Source: Rhizobium sp. NLR16a (lineage in GTDB: Bacteria > Pseudomonadota > Alphaproteobacteria > Rhizobiales > Rhizobiaceae). Taken from it: 64,000 bases of DNA. The translations under genes were made by a program, and so were the position numbers. Under the pieces are notes generated by a model. That model ran no database searches. It was not told the origin of the DNA and worked only from the letters and a program-made list of their open reading frames with translations. The stretch lies in assembly GCF_017948245.1 (NCBI RefSeq), contig NZ_CP072865.1:2071501-2135500 (forward strand). The letters run 5' to 3'. Within the stretch, counting starts at the first letter, position 1. Each line of letters begins with the position of its first letter. Positions 39,788-46,817 of the stretch are shown piece after piece.

Positions 39788-39862
39788 TCCCTGGTAGCTC
39801 AGCGGTAGAGCATTCGACTGTTAATCGACAGGTCGCCGGTTCGAATCCGGCCCGGGGAGCCA
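39788..39862 (+). tRNA. tRNA-Asn, anticodon GTT
   Basis: A 75-nt tRNA with acceptor TCCCTGG/CCGGGGA, discriminator G and encoded CCA. The anticodon arm TCGAC TGTTAAT gives GTT. The D arm AGCTCAGCGGTAGAGC and T arm GCCGG TTCGAAT CCGGC are canonical. Confidence 0.97.
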
Positions 39863-39873
39863 TTTTAGAGAAT

Positions 39874-39913
39874 AAGTGTCTGTTTTTGTTGAGAAATCCA
39901 AAAACAGGCACTT
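39874..39913 (+). terminator. Long hairpin directly after tRNA-Asn
   Basis: AAGTGTCTGTTTTTG and CAAAAACAGGCACTT form a 15-bp stem (one G-T pair) around a 10-nt loop, beginning 11 nt past the tRNA. A terminator is the simplest reading, although only a short T-rich tract follows. No gene was found from here to 40160. Confidence 0.5.
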
Positions 39914-40160
39914 GTTTCTCCACTCCCCTCTCCACTTTGGCGATCGGTCCATACCGCCCCGACCCTTCTTTTTTGCGACAGTTCTGTGGCTACTGATGTA
40001 GCTTCCTCTCCTGTCCGACGCCTTGATCTCCTCGTATCGCAGTTGATCAGATCCAGACAGGTAACGGCGCAGGTCACCCCACTCAAACAAAAGAGCCGCC
40101 GGCTGGTGAGACCGACGGCGCGCTTGTGGGGTCCAAGGCTGGTGTCCCTGGTGCTACCGA

Positions 40161-40475
40161 CTAAAAATCAAAATACACGGTCATACCCGACCGACGACGA
40201 TAGGGGTAATCGTCGCGATAGCCGTAATAGTCGCGGGAGCCGTAATACCGCGGACGATAGCACGAGCCATAATACCGGCAGTCGCGGTACACGTACCGAT
40301 GTTTCTTCCAGTGGCCATACGCATGTCCATTACCATGGTGACGGTGTTTGACCTGCTCGACGTCGGGAGAATGCACATGTACGGCATTCGGCACGACGAT
40401 AGGCGTGGCGTTTAGCGGCAGGGCGAAAGATGCAGACAAGACAATGGCTGCAAGTGTGGAAAAAAGCATCTTCAT
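40161..40475 (-). CDS. Small secreted His/Tyr/Arg-rich protein
   Basis: A 104-residue protein with signal peptide MKMLFSTLAAIVLSASFALP and a mature part rich in His, Tyr and Arg (VKHRHHGNGHAYGHWKKHRY, then YRPRYYGSRDYYGYRDD). Such Tyr/Arg-rich exported proteins are common in rhizobia; metal binding by the His cluster is possible but not shown. ATG 40475 has AAAGGATG upstream. Confidence 0.7.
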   Translation of the reverse strand: MKMLFSTLAAIVLSASFALPLNATPIVVPNAVHVHSPDVEQVKHRHHGNGHAYGHWKKHRYVYRDCRYYGSCYRPRYYGSRDYYGYRDDYPYRRRSGMTVYFDF

Positions 40476-40733
40476 CGGCGCATCCTTTCAAGCTGCGATT
40501 CTGGATTAACAAGCATTAACCTTCGATGAACGACTGCCCGCCCACAGAAAACACCAGCCGACGCGCCTCTGGTGTGGTCGCGGTTGGCGCTCGAGCCGGC
40601 CATTGGCGTTCATGCTGTGCGCCGGGGACAGAACAGGCGCCCATGGGCAGTCAGCCGGCGGCAACCGGCTAGCGACGCGGCGCGCACGCCGCCGCTGCCT
40701 TGCTGCCGGCACGTCGGATAAAAATGTGAAAAT
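40476..40733. other. Intergenic region without a gene
   Basis: The open frames here are not supported. A hairpin AGCCGG/CCGGCT (40653-40670) and GC-rich repeats of no clear role are visible. The region ends at the csbD terminator. Confidence 0.55.
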
Positions 40734-40759
40734 GGCACGCCCATCAAGTTGGGCGTGCC
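40734..40759 (-). terminator. Intrinsic terminator after csbD
   Basis: GGCACGCCCA and TGGGCGTGCC form a perfect 10-bp stem, followed on the minus strand by ATTTTC. Confidence 0.8.
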
Positions 40760-40790
40760 GAGTTAACGATCCGTGCTCCGATAAAGCCAC

Positions 40791-40994
40791 TTACCAGGCC
40801 TGGCGATTATACCAATCGTCAATGTCTCGCCGGGTTCGGTCTTTCTCGTAGCCGTAGCGCTCCTGAATCTTGCCTTCGAGCTGATCGCGCTTGCCGTTGA
40901 TGACGTCAAGATCGTCGTCCGTCAGCTTGCCCCACTGCTCCTTGACCTTGCCCTTCATCTGCTTCCAGTTACCTTCGACGCGGTTCCAATCCAT
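40791..40994 (-). CDS. CsbD-family stress protein
   Basis: A 67-residue hydrophilic protein, MDWNRVEGNWKQMKGKVKEQ then WGKLTDDDLDVINGKRDQLEGKIQ, which is the complete CsbD signature. CsbD-like proteins accumulate under general stress in many bacteria; their action is unknown. A GGAAC-N16-CGTT promoter lies 31 nt upstream, placing the gene in the EcfG (RpoE2) general stress regulon by inference. The extreme C-terminal DIDDWYNRQAW is typical of rhizobial members. Confidence 0.93.
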   Translation of the reverse strand: MDWNRVEGNWKQMKGKVKEQWGKLTDDDLDVINGKRDQLEGKIQERYGYEKDRTRRDIDDWYNRQAW

Positions 40995-41024
40995 GGCTTA
41001 TTCCTCCTATCGTTAGGAAAGAGG

Positions 41025-41049
41025 AACGGAGACGAGCGATAAGGGTTCC
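41025..41049 (-). promoter_or_regulatory. EcfG/RpoE2-type promoter of csbD
   Basis: On the minus strand GGAAC (41045-41049) is separated by 16 nt from CGTT (41025-41028), exactly the alphaproteobacterial general stress sigma factor consensus, 31 nt before the csbD start. Confidence 0.75.
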
Positions 41050-41189
41050 GCTTCGGCATGCCGCCAACCATTGCAGAACCAAAATTCTTCATGTGGGCAG
41101 CGAGTGACAGAATTGGCCCTCGCTCATGCCGGCGGAGGGCTCGATAGGGGATTCAGTATGCCCGCATCAGATTTGAAGCGGCGCAGGCC

Positions 41190-41369
41190 CTAATAGCTGC
41201 ACGAACGCCCGTCGCCAGGTCGGAAGCCGTCGGCGCAGGCCGGGTTCATCGAATCGCCCGGCTGATACCCCGATGCTGAGCCATATGAATTTGGCGGTGT
41301 CGAGCACGCCGAGGCAATGGCCGCCAGAATAATTGCCGCAGCTGTTAAAGTTGCGCGAAATCTGTTCAT
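41190..41369 (-). CDS. Small lipoprotein
   Basis: A 59-residue protein from ATG 41369: MNRFRATLTAAAIILAAIAS, then lipobox ASAC, giving a very short mature lipoprotein (CSTPPNSYGSASGYQPGDSM) with two further cysteines at the end. It should be anchored to an envelope membrane. An inverted repeat CTCGGGAA/TTCCCGAG (41420-41447) lies about 50 nt upstream. Function unknown. Confidence 0.68.
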   Translation of the reverse strand: MNRFRATLTAAAIILAAIASACSTPPNSYGSASGYQPGDSMNPACADGFRPGDGRSCSY

Positions 41370-41419
41370 GGATACTTCTTCTCCCATTTCCGCTGCGCTC
41401 GATGAGCGAGAGCCCCTCC

Positions 41420-41447
41420 CTCGGGAATAACGGGAGCATTTCCCGAG
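41420..41447 (-). promoter_or_regulatory. Inverted repeat upstream of the small lipoprotein gene
   Basis: CTCGGGAA and TTCCCGAG flank a 12-nt loop. It could be an operator or a leader hairpin; nothing else supports one reading over the other. Confidence 0.3.
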
Positions 41448-41666
41448 TTCATCTCCCCCGACGTCACTCTGTGTCTAAAGATATAGGCGCTCCCTTCGAC
41501 GGACATAAGTTCCAGCCGCGAAAATCTTGCCGACCTTTATAAATTCTGCGCGCGGGATGAGCGGATATCGCCGGCTATGCCTGCGGCATTACCAGCAAGC
41601 ACCCGCCGCATGCGCCCCGGAAGCGACACTGATTTCCGGGGCAAATTGATGAAGCCGCTCGAGCCT

Positions 41667-42002
41667 TCACTGGCATGCATTTGCCGCATCGGGTTGTGTC
41701 GAGCTATTGCCGGAGGTGGGAGCCGGGTTGCCGGTGCCGCCGGCCTGCTGGCGCTGACAGTCGTTTGGATCGCCGCCGGATCCGTTCGCACCAGTCGCAC
41801 CGGCGCCCATCGTCGTATTTGCCCCGGCATCGCTGGAGTTGGTGTTGCCGGAACCACTGGCGTCCGAACCAGACATGGTGCCGCTGCCGGAACCTGAAGC
41901 TCCGCTGCCGCTGCCCGATCCCGAGCCTCCACCTGATTGCGCCATCGCCGACGATGCCAGACCGATCGTAATTGCTGCTACTGCCATCATTCTCAGAAGC
42001 AT
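41667..42002 (-). CDS. Small secreted Gly/Ser-rich protein
   Basis: A 111-residue protein from ATG 42002 with a textbook AGGAGG 7 nt upstream. The signal peptide MLLRMMAVAAITIGLASSAM is cut after AMA. The mature protein is a low-complexity Gly/Ser/Asn/Thr chain with two cysteines (NDCQRQQ and NACQ). Probably an exported disordered protein; no family assigned. The repetitive coding sequence explains the GC-skewed repeats at 41840-41920. Confidence 0.68.
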   Translation of the reverse strand: MLLRMMAVAAITIGLASSAMAQSGGGSGSGSGSGASGSGSGTMSGSDASGSGNTNSSDAGANTTMGAGATGANGSGGDPNDCQRQQAGGTGNPAPTSGNSSTQPDAANACQ

Positions 42003-42198
42003 TGGATATCCTCCTCGCTGCTTCATTGCCGATAGGCAGCAAACAAAAGCCTCTGGAGATTGTTTCAGTTCGAAAACGTACAGGAACGTCGCTGCGTCGC
42101 GCACCGCCTCGGTCGATGACCGAACGATCCGCGGAAACGCCTTCATTCTTGACTCGGAGCTCGATGGGAACATAATAGGAACATCGGTGAGGCGGCAG

Positions 42199-42447
42199 AT
42201 GAAAATCGGATTGGAAGCTCTGAAGGAGATCGAGGTCGTGCGTCCGCAGGCAGCCGAGAAATTGGCAGAAGAAACGTTGAGAGGAGAAGTCGACGCAGTT
42301 GTCGCTTTTCACCAAGGGGACGTCCGTGCCGCCATTACGACGCTGCTGCTGGATTGCCATCATCTCAGACTTCAGCTTGCCCTGAGAGATAAGGACCTGA
42401 GCCGCGGCATGGCATGTGAACGGACTACGAGTTTTGAAAGGCGATGA
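42199..42447 (+). CDS. Small helical hypothetical protein
   Basis: An 82-residue protein from ATG 42199 (MKIGLEALKEIEVVRPQAAE). The segment VRAAITTLLLDCHHLRLQLA followed by LSRG resembles a widespread rhizobial small-protein pattern (AIxTLLxDCxxLRxQLAxxxxxxSRG) of unknown role. GAGG lies 6 nt ahead of the start. Its last 32 nt overlap the next frame. Confidence 0.5.
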   Translation: MKIGLEALKEIEVVRPQAAEKLAEETLRGEVDAVVAFHQGDVRAAITTLLLDCHHLRLQLALRDKDLSRGMACERTTSFERR

Positions 42448-42715
42448 GACATCGTCGCGCGGTATCGGCCTCGCGCCCCCTGATCGCCACGCCGTCGAAA
42501 TCGAAGAGGCAACATTGGCGACGTTACCGGAGTGGTTTGTCATTTACGGCCATTGCCGCATATGTCGCCGCCAGATGTTTATCGACCGGCGGGATGTTGC
42601 CCGGCGCTGCGGCCAGAACCTGACTCTCGCCGGTCTGGCCAAACGCCTTCAATGCCAAGGATGCGGCAACCGCTCCGGCAATCTGCTGCTCCTTCAAATG
42701 CTGCCGCGCGATTGA
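42416..42715 (+). CDS. Small zinc-ribbon-like protein
   Basis: A 99-residue frame with GTG at 42416. The C-terminal two thirds, GHCRICRRQMFIDRRDVARR then LAKRLQCQGCGNRSG, show two CxxC pairs spaced like a zinc ribbon. The cysteine spacing and TLAGLAKRL pattern look genuine. The start is uncertain: GTG 42416 overlaps the previous gene, and no good ribosome site precedes it. Confidence 0.55.
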   Translation: MNGLRVLKGDETSSRGIGLAPPDRHAVEIEEATLATLPEWFVIYGHCRICRRQMFIDRRDVARRCGQNLTLAGLAKRLQCQGCGNRSGNLLLLQMLPRD

Positions 42716-42756
42716 AAGGAAACCAGCGCGCTTCAAACCGACCGCTTCCACCGGCG

Positions 42757-42781
42757 GGAACAAACGCCGTGGTTAAAAGTT
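42757..42781 (+). promoter_or_regulatory. EcfG-like promoter ahead of the 25-residue membrane peptide
   Basis: GGAAC (42757-42761), a 16-nt spacer and AGTT (42778-42781) match the general stress promoter except for one base in the -10 element. Confidence 0.45.
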
Positions 42782-42826
42782 GTGTGGCATCAACCACGTA
42801 ACGTCGCCTTGGACAGGAGGTCTCTC

Positions 42827-42904
42827 ATGGGTCGCGGTATTCTACTTTGGCTGCTTGGCGTTCCACTGCCTATCATCATTCTTCTGGCTCTGTTTATGCG
42901 ATAG
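42827..42904 (+). CDS. 25-residue hydrophobic membrane peptide
   Basis: ATG 42827 is preceded by AGGAGG 6 nt upstream. The product MGRGILLWLLGVPLPIIILL followed by ALFMR is a single membrane helix with Pro-rich centre. It ends 9 nt before the next gene's start, so the two are probably co-transcribed. Similar tiny hydrophobic peptides are remembered from other rhizobia. Good ribosome site and tight spacing support it. Confidence 0.65.
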   Translation: MGRGILLWLLGVPLPIIILLALFMR

Positions 42905-42913
42905 GAACGGATC

Positions 42914-43834
42914 ATGTCGGTTTCAGTGACAGGTTCCGGAGAGGTTGCCACTCCGGTCGAATCCTCCAAATCCGCCATGACATGGGGACCCATTTTCGGT
43001 GGCGCAGCCGCCGCCATCGGAGTGACCCTCATCCTCCTGCTTCTGGGATCCGGGCTTGGGCTGACGATGGTGTCGCCCTGGTCGGGGCAAAGCAGTTCGC
43101 TCGGCACGCTCGGCATCACAGCTGCGATCTGGCTCGTCGTCGTGCAATGGCTCTCCTCCGCACTCGGAGGCTATGTAACCGGCCGCCTGCGCACAAAATG
43201 GGCGGCCGTCCACACCGATGAGGTTTTCTTCCGCGACACCGCGCATGGTTTCCTAAGCTGGGCTTTGGCGACCATCTTTGTCGCCGGATTCCTCGCATCG
43301 TCGCTGACATCGCTCGCCGGTGCCGGAGCACAGGCGGTGGGATCGGCCGCGCAAGCCGTTGGCTCGACTGCTGCGGTCGCCGGTACGGCTGCAGCAACCT
43401 CGTCAACCTCGCCGCTGGATCTTTCCACCGCCTATTTTACCGACGCGTTGCTACGCCCTGATCAGGCGCGCGCGGCAGCGACATCCAACGATGCTGCGGC
43501 AACATCGGAAGTCTCCCGCATCCTCCTCAATGGCGCTGCCGAAGGGCAAGTTCCAGATGAGGACAAGGCCTATCTCGCCACTATCGTCTCTGCGCGAACC
43601 GGTCTTTCCGAAGCCGATGCGCGCACCCGCGTGGATGCGGTGCTGAAGCGTATCGACGACGCCAAGGCCGCCACCCAGAAGGCTGCCGACGAGGCACGAA
43701 AAGCCGCCTCGACCACGGCATTGCTTGGATCCTTGTCGCTTCTGGTCGGCGCTTTCATAGCCGCTGCGGCTGCGGCTCTGGGAGGATCGCAACGCGACGC
43801 AGAGGAAGATCTCGTCGTCACTTCCCGGCTCTGA
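42914..43834 (+). CDS. Hypothetical membrane protein with internal Ala-rich domain
   Basis: A 306-residue protein. Two N-terminal helices (WGPIFGGAAAAIGVTLILLL and LGITAAIWLVVVQWLSSALG), a third around SWALATIFVAGFLASSL, then an Ala/Thr-rich extracytoplasmic or loop region (residues about 140-260), and a last helix (LLGSLSLLVGAFIAAAAAAL). Such proteins are common in rhizobial genomes without assigned function. It follows the 25-residue peptide by 9 nt and may be stress-controlled through the promoter at 42757. Confidence 0.78.
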   Translation: MSVSVTGSGEVATPVESSKSAMTWGPIFGGAAAAIGVTLILLLLGSGLGLTMVSPWSGQSSSLGTLGITAAIWLVVVQWLSSALGGYVTGRLRTKWAAVHTDEVFFRDTAHGFLSWALATIFVAGFLASSLTSLAGAGAQAVGSAAQAVGSTAAVAGTAAATSSTSPLDLSTAYFTDALLRPDQARAAATSNDAAATSEVSRILLNGAAEGQVPDEDKAYLATIVSARTGLSEADARTRVDAVLKRIDDAKAATQKAADEARKAASTTALLGSLSLLVGAFIAAAAAALGGSQRDAEEDLVVTSRL

Positions 43835-43847
43835 TGGATGCACCCAT

Positions 43848-43873
43848 GGGGCGCAAGCTGAATGCTGCGCCCC
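43848..43873 (+). terminator. Terminator-like hairpin
   Basis: GGGGCGCA and TGCGCCCC pair across an 11-nt loop just past the stop at 43834. No T tract follows, so activity is uncertain. Confidence 0.45.
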
Positions 43874-43920
43874 CTCAGATGGCCCGGCTTTCCGGAGGTT
43901 GGATTATCCGCGACCATCCA

Positions 43921-43966
43921 GGCAATTGTCGCGCAAAAACCAGGCCGGGTTTTGCGGTAACGACAT
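43921..43966. repeat. Degenerate RIME-like palindrome
   Basis: TTGTCGCGCAAAA and TTTTGCGGTAACGACA form an interrupted palindrome whose arms match the outer half of the RIME element at 28486-28595; the central part has diverged. It lies in an otherwise empty gap ahead of the iron-permease-like gene. Confidence 0.45.
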
Positions 43967-44038
43967 GCAACGCGCTTTGGTTGATGGACACGGCTCCGAT
44001 CTGCTCCATCTTCCTTTATACGGGCTGTGGAGAGCCGT

Positions 44039-44398
44039 ATGCGCTGGCGCTTTCGAGAGATTTCCGACCTCGCCGTATCATGGGCAGGGCATCATGTGCT
44101 TCCTGCCGCGCTGGTCGCGTTCACAGCCACATGGACCGCGGTGGGTTTGAGCTTTTCCTTCCCCCGACAGTGGTTCTTGCTGACCAACATGGTGGGGACA
44201 CTCATTACATTCTTCATTTTGCTGCTGGTGCAGCACTCCCAAAATCGGGACATGAAGGCGCTGCATACCAAGCTTGACGAACTGATTCGATCGAGTGAGG
44301 CAGGAAACCATTGGATTGCGGCGGAGAAGAAAGATGTCGACGCCATTGAAGGCATGCGGCAGCAGCATCGAGACCAGATTTCGGCGAGGCGAACCTGA
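44039..44398 (+). CDS. Low-affinity iron permease family protein, copy A
   Basis: A 119-residue membrane protein from ATG 44039 (MRWRFREISDLAVSWAGHHV). Two helices (ALVAFTATWTAVGLSFSF and TNMVGTLITFFILLLVQHSQ) are followed by NRDMKALHTKLDELIRSSEA, the conserved block of the small bacterial branch of the Fet4-like family. Actual iron transport by these short proteins is not shown. It is convergent with a paralogue 12 nt away. Confidence 0.82.
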   Translation: MRWRFREISDLAVSWAGHHVLPAALVAFTATWTAVGLSFSFPRQWFLLTNMVGTLITFFILLLVQHSQNRDMKALHTKLDELIRSSEAGNHWIAAEKKDVDAIEGMRQQHRDQISARRT

Positions 44399-44410
44399 AG
44401 TGCGAAGCAG

Positions 44411-44818
44411 TTAGTCAGACGTTGCCTCTGCGCCAGATTTCTCCTCCGCCTTCTCCTCCATGCTTTCAGCTTTTTCTGAAAGCGTCTTGCTCATTTCCCT
44501 GAGCTCGCCCTCGTCCAGCTTTTCGATGCCGACGAACTTGTTGGCGGCCTGGCTGGTCAAAATGAGCTCGTCGAGCTTGGCCTGCAGAGCCTTTCCGTCA
44601 CGGTTCTGGCTGTTCTGCAACACAAACACCATCAGAAAGGTGATGATGGTGGTCGTCGTGTTGATCACAAGCTGCCACGTTTCGGAATAATCGAAATACG
44701 GCCCGGACACTGCCCAGACGAGGACGAGCGTCAGTGCCGCGACAAAGGTGAACGGCCTTCCCGACAGCTCGGCGACGGCGGTTGCGAAGGAAGAGAAGAA
44801 GTTGGATTTGTTCGACAT
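44411..44818 (-). CDS. Low-affinity iron permease family protein, copy B
   Basis: A 135-residue paralogue of the preceding gene: SGRPFTFVAALTLVLVWAVS, TTTTIITFLMVFVLQNSQNR, DGKALQAKLDELILTSQAAN, then an acidic coiled-coil-like tail (SEKAESMEEKAEEKSGAEA). An EcfG-like promoter with AGTT in the -10 lies 45 nt upstream. The two copies are tail to tail, which suggests an old inverted duplication. Confidence 0.82.
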   Translation of the reverse strand: MSNKSNFFSSFATAVAELSGRPFTFVAALTLVLVWAVSGPYFDYSETWQLVINTTTTIITFLMVFVLQNSQNRDGKALQAKLDELILTSQAANKFVGIEKLDEGELREMSKTLSEKAESMEEKAEEKSGAEATSD

Positions 44819-44862
44819 TCAAGAAGGCTCCCGCAGCGTCAATGCTGTCAATCGACAACATC

Positions 44863-44887
44863 AACTCCAGATCCGGGCGGAAGTTCC
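44863..44887 (-). promoter_or_regulatory. EcfG-like promoter of iron-permease-like copy B
   Basis: On the minus strand GGAAC (44883-44887), a 16-nt spacer and AGTT (44863-44866), one base off the general stress consensus and the same variant as at 42757. Confidence 0.45.
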
Positions 44888-44999
44888 TCATGCCGTCGAG
44901 CGAGGTCCAGACGGCAGACAGCGCACCAATGCAAGAGATTGCAGGTCAGATGCGTAGGGTTAAACCTGATGGGTGCGACGCGCAATAACGTTATAACTA

Positions 45000-45028
45000 C
45001 AGCTGGAACTGCTGCCCACTTCCAGCTG
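45000..45028 (-). terminator. Hairpin after the DUF6074-like gene
   Basis: CAGCTGGAA and TTCCAGCTG form a 9-bp stem 8 nt past the stop of the gene at 45036. A T tract is lacking, so it may act as an mRNA end rather than a classical terminator. Confidence 0.4.
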
Positions 45029-45035
45029 CCACGCA

Positions 45036-45335
45036 TCAGCGTTTCCGCGATTTGGCAACAGCCTGCTTCTGGTGGGTGAGGACCAGTTCGATCTGGACAT
45101 CTTGCTGAAACTCCATCACCCGCTGGCGGACTTCGCTCTCCGGCATTCCCGCGGCCAGAAGCTGATCGGCAAGCCTGCGGCACTCGGCCTTCCAAAATTC
45201 GATCGCGTCCGCACCATGCCGGCGGCCGAGTTCCCGAGCGCAACGCTCGACGTTGGCGGTTCCGGTTGCGGAGGGAAAGGCAATAACCTTGCCTTCGTGA
45301 GAGGCGGCGGGGCGGCGGGTCGTTTCAGTGGCCAT
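45036..45335 (-). CDS. Hypothetical small protein, DUF6074-like
   Basis: A 99-residue soluble protein: KVIAFPSATGTANVERCARE then FWKAECRRLADQLLAAGM and VMEFQQDVQIELVLTHQ. The VIxFP start and RCARELxRxxGxxAxxFWxxxCRRLAxxL pattern fit a small rhizobial family annotated as DUF6074; no function known. The basic tail KQAVAKSRKR could contact nucleic acid, which is speculative. Confidence 0.75.
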   Translation of the reverse strand: MATETTRRPAASHEGKVIAFPSATGTANVERCARELGRRHGADAIEFWKAECRRLADQLLAAGMPESEVRQRVMEFQQDVQIELVLTHQKQAVAKSRKR

Positions 45336-45527
45336 CGAATACAGGTTTCCTTTGATCCTATATGTTGTCTACGGGACGATGGTTAATGCTTTCTATTCGT
45401 TCGCCTCTTTCAATGGCCAGACTCTGCGTCCTGCCGTCAGATCATCGCATCTTCGGCCTTGACGCCGCCACGCCGATGCGCCGACAGTCCCCATCATGAT
45501 CGAACCTTGAGGCAGCAGAGACCACCG

Positions 45528-46793
45528 ATGACGATAACCACCCCCCGTGATTTCCTGAAAAGCCTGTTCGACGCGGCGGTTCTCGCCGCCGATCCGCTGA
45601 CCAGCATCAAATCGCACCTGCCGGAGAAACCGAAAGGAAGAACCGTCGTGATTGGCGCCGGCAAGGGCGCGGCGCAGATGGCGCGGGCGCTCGAAAGCGC
45701 ATGGGACGGACCGATCGAGGGGTTGGTGGTCACGCGATACGGCTATGGCTGCGAAACACGCTTCATCGAGATCATCGAGGCAGCCCACCCGGTGCCCGAC
45801 GCTGCGGGATTCGCTGCCGCGAGGCGGTTGATGGAAACGGTGAACCGGTTGACGGAAGACGATCTGGTGATCGCGCTGATCTGCGGCGGCGGCTCGGCGC
45901 TGCTGCCCGCCCCGCCGGAGGGGTTGACGCTCGAAGACGAGATTGCGCTCAACGAAATGCTGCTTGCTTCGGGCGCGCCGATTTCGGCGATGAATGTGGT
46001 GCGCAAACATCTCTCCACCATCAAGGGCGGCAGACTGGCGGCGGCGACGAAAGCGAGACTCGTCAGCCTGATTGTTTCCGACATTCCTGGCGACAACCCG
46101 GCCCATGTCGCCTCCGGGCCGACGGTGCCCGACGGTTCAACACGGCACGAAGCGCTGGAGATTATCAGGCAATATGGATTGCGGTTGCCGCAGGCCGCGC
46201 TCGACCATCTGAACTCGCCGAAGGCAGATGCACCGCGGCCGGACGATCCGGTATTCCTGCGGCACCAGCATCACATCATCGCCTCTGCCGGCGTTTCGCT
46301 GGCGGCGGCGGCCTCCAAGGCGGAATCGCAAGGAATCACGCCGGCAATCCTTTCGGATGCCATCGAAGGCGAATCGCGTGACGTGGCGCTGGTGCATGCG
46401 GCCATCGCCCGCGAGGTTCTCGGGCGGAACAGGCCATTCTCGAAGCCGGTCGTCCTCCTGTCCGGCGGCGAGACGACGGTGACGCTGAGAGCCAAGGGCG
46501 GCAAGGGCGGGCGCAATGGCGAATTCACCCTTGCCATGGCGCTTGCGATCGATGGGCAAGACGGTATTGATGTGCTCGCTGCCGACACGGACGGGATTGA
46601 CGGCTCGGAAGACAATGCCGGCGCCTTTGCCGATGGCGGCACGGTGAAGCGTTTGCGAGCCGCCGGGCTCGATCCGCGCCGGCTGCTCGACGGCAATGAC
46701 AGCTACACGGCGTTCCAGGCGATCGACGATCTCTTCGAGACCGGTCCGACCGGAACCAACGTCAACGATTTCCGAGCGATCCTCATCCATTAG
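45528..46793 (+). CDS. Glycerate 2-kinase, MOFRL family
   Basis: A 421-residue enzyme that phosphorylates glycerate, formerly annotated as hydroxypyruvate reductase TtuD. Blocks seen: VIGAGKGAAQMARALE, ICGGGSALLPAPPEGL, LIVSDIPGDNPAHVASGPTV, LSGGETTVT and GGRNGEFTLAMA with ADTDGIDGSEDNAGAF. ATG 45528 yields the usual N-terminus; the frame extends to 45459 without support. It stands alone and is convergent with the epimerase gene, so its pathway cannot be read from context. Confidence 0.9.
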   Translation: MTITTPRDFLKSLFDAAVLAADPLTSIKSHLPEKPKGRTVVIGAGKGAAQMARALESAWDGPIEGLVVTRYGYGCETRFIEIIEAAHPVPDAAGFAAARRLMETVNRLTEDDLVIALICGGGSALLPAPPEGLTLEDEIALNEMLLASGAPISAMNVVRKHLSTIKGGRLAAATKARLVSLIVSDIPGDNPAHVASGPTVPDGSTRHEALEIIRQYGLRLPQAALDHLNSPKADAPRPDDPVFLRHQHHIIASAGVSLAAAASKAESQGITPAILSDAIEGESRDVALVHAAIAREVLGRNRPFSKPVVLLSGGETTVTLRAKGGKGGRNGEFTLAMALAIDGQDGIDVLAADTDGIDGSEDNAGAFADGGTVKRLRAAGLDPRRLLDGNDSYTAFQAIDDLFETGPTGTNVNDFRAILIH

Positions 46794-46817
46794 AGCCCAT
46801 GAACGATTAACCGGCGA

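Noticed and set aside
39660..39935. Minus-strand frame containing GFEPATCRLTVECSTAELPG
   Set aside because: This peptide is the well-known false translation of the strand opposite a tRNA gene; it covers tRNA-Asn.
41839..41920. Apparent tandem GC-rich repeat
   Set aside because: Explained by Gly/Ser low-complexity coding sequence of the secreted protein; no CRISPR-like spacing.
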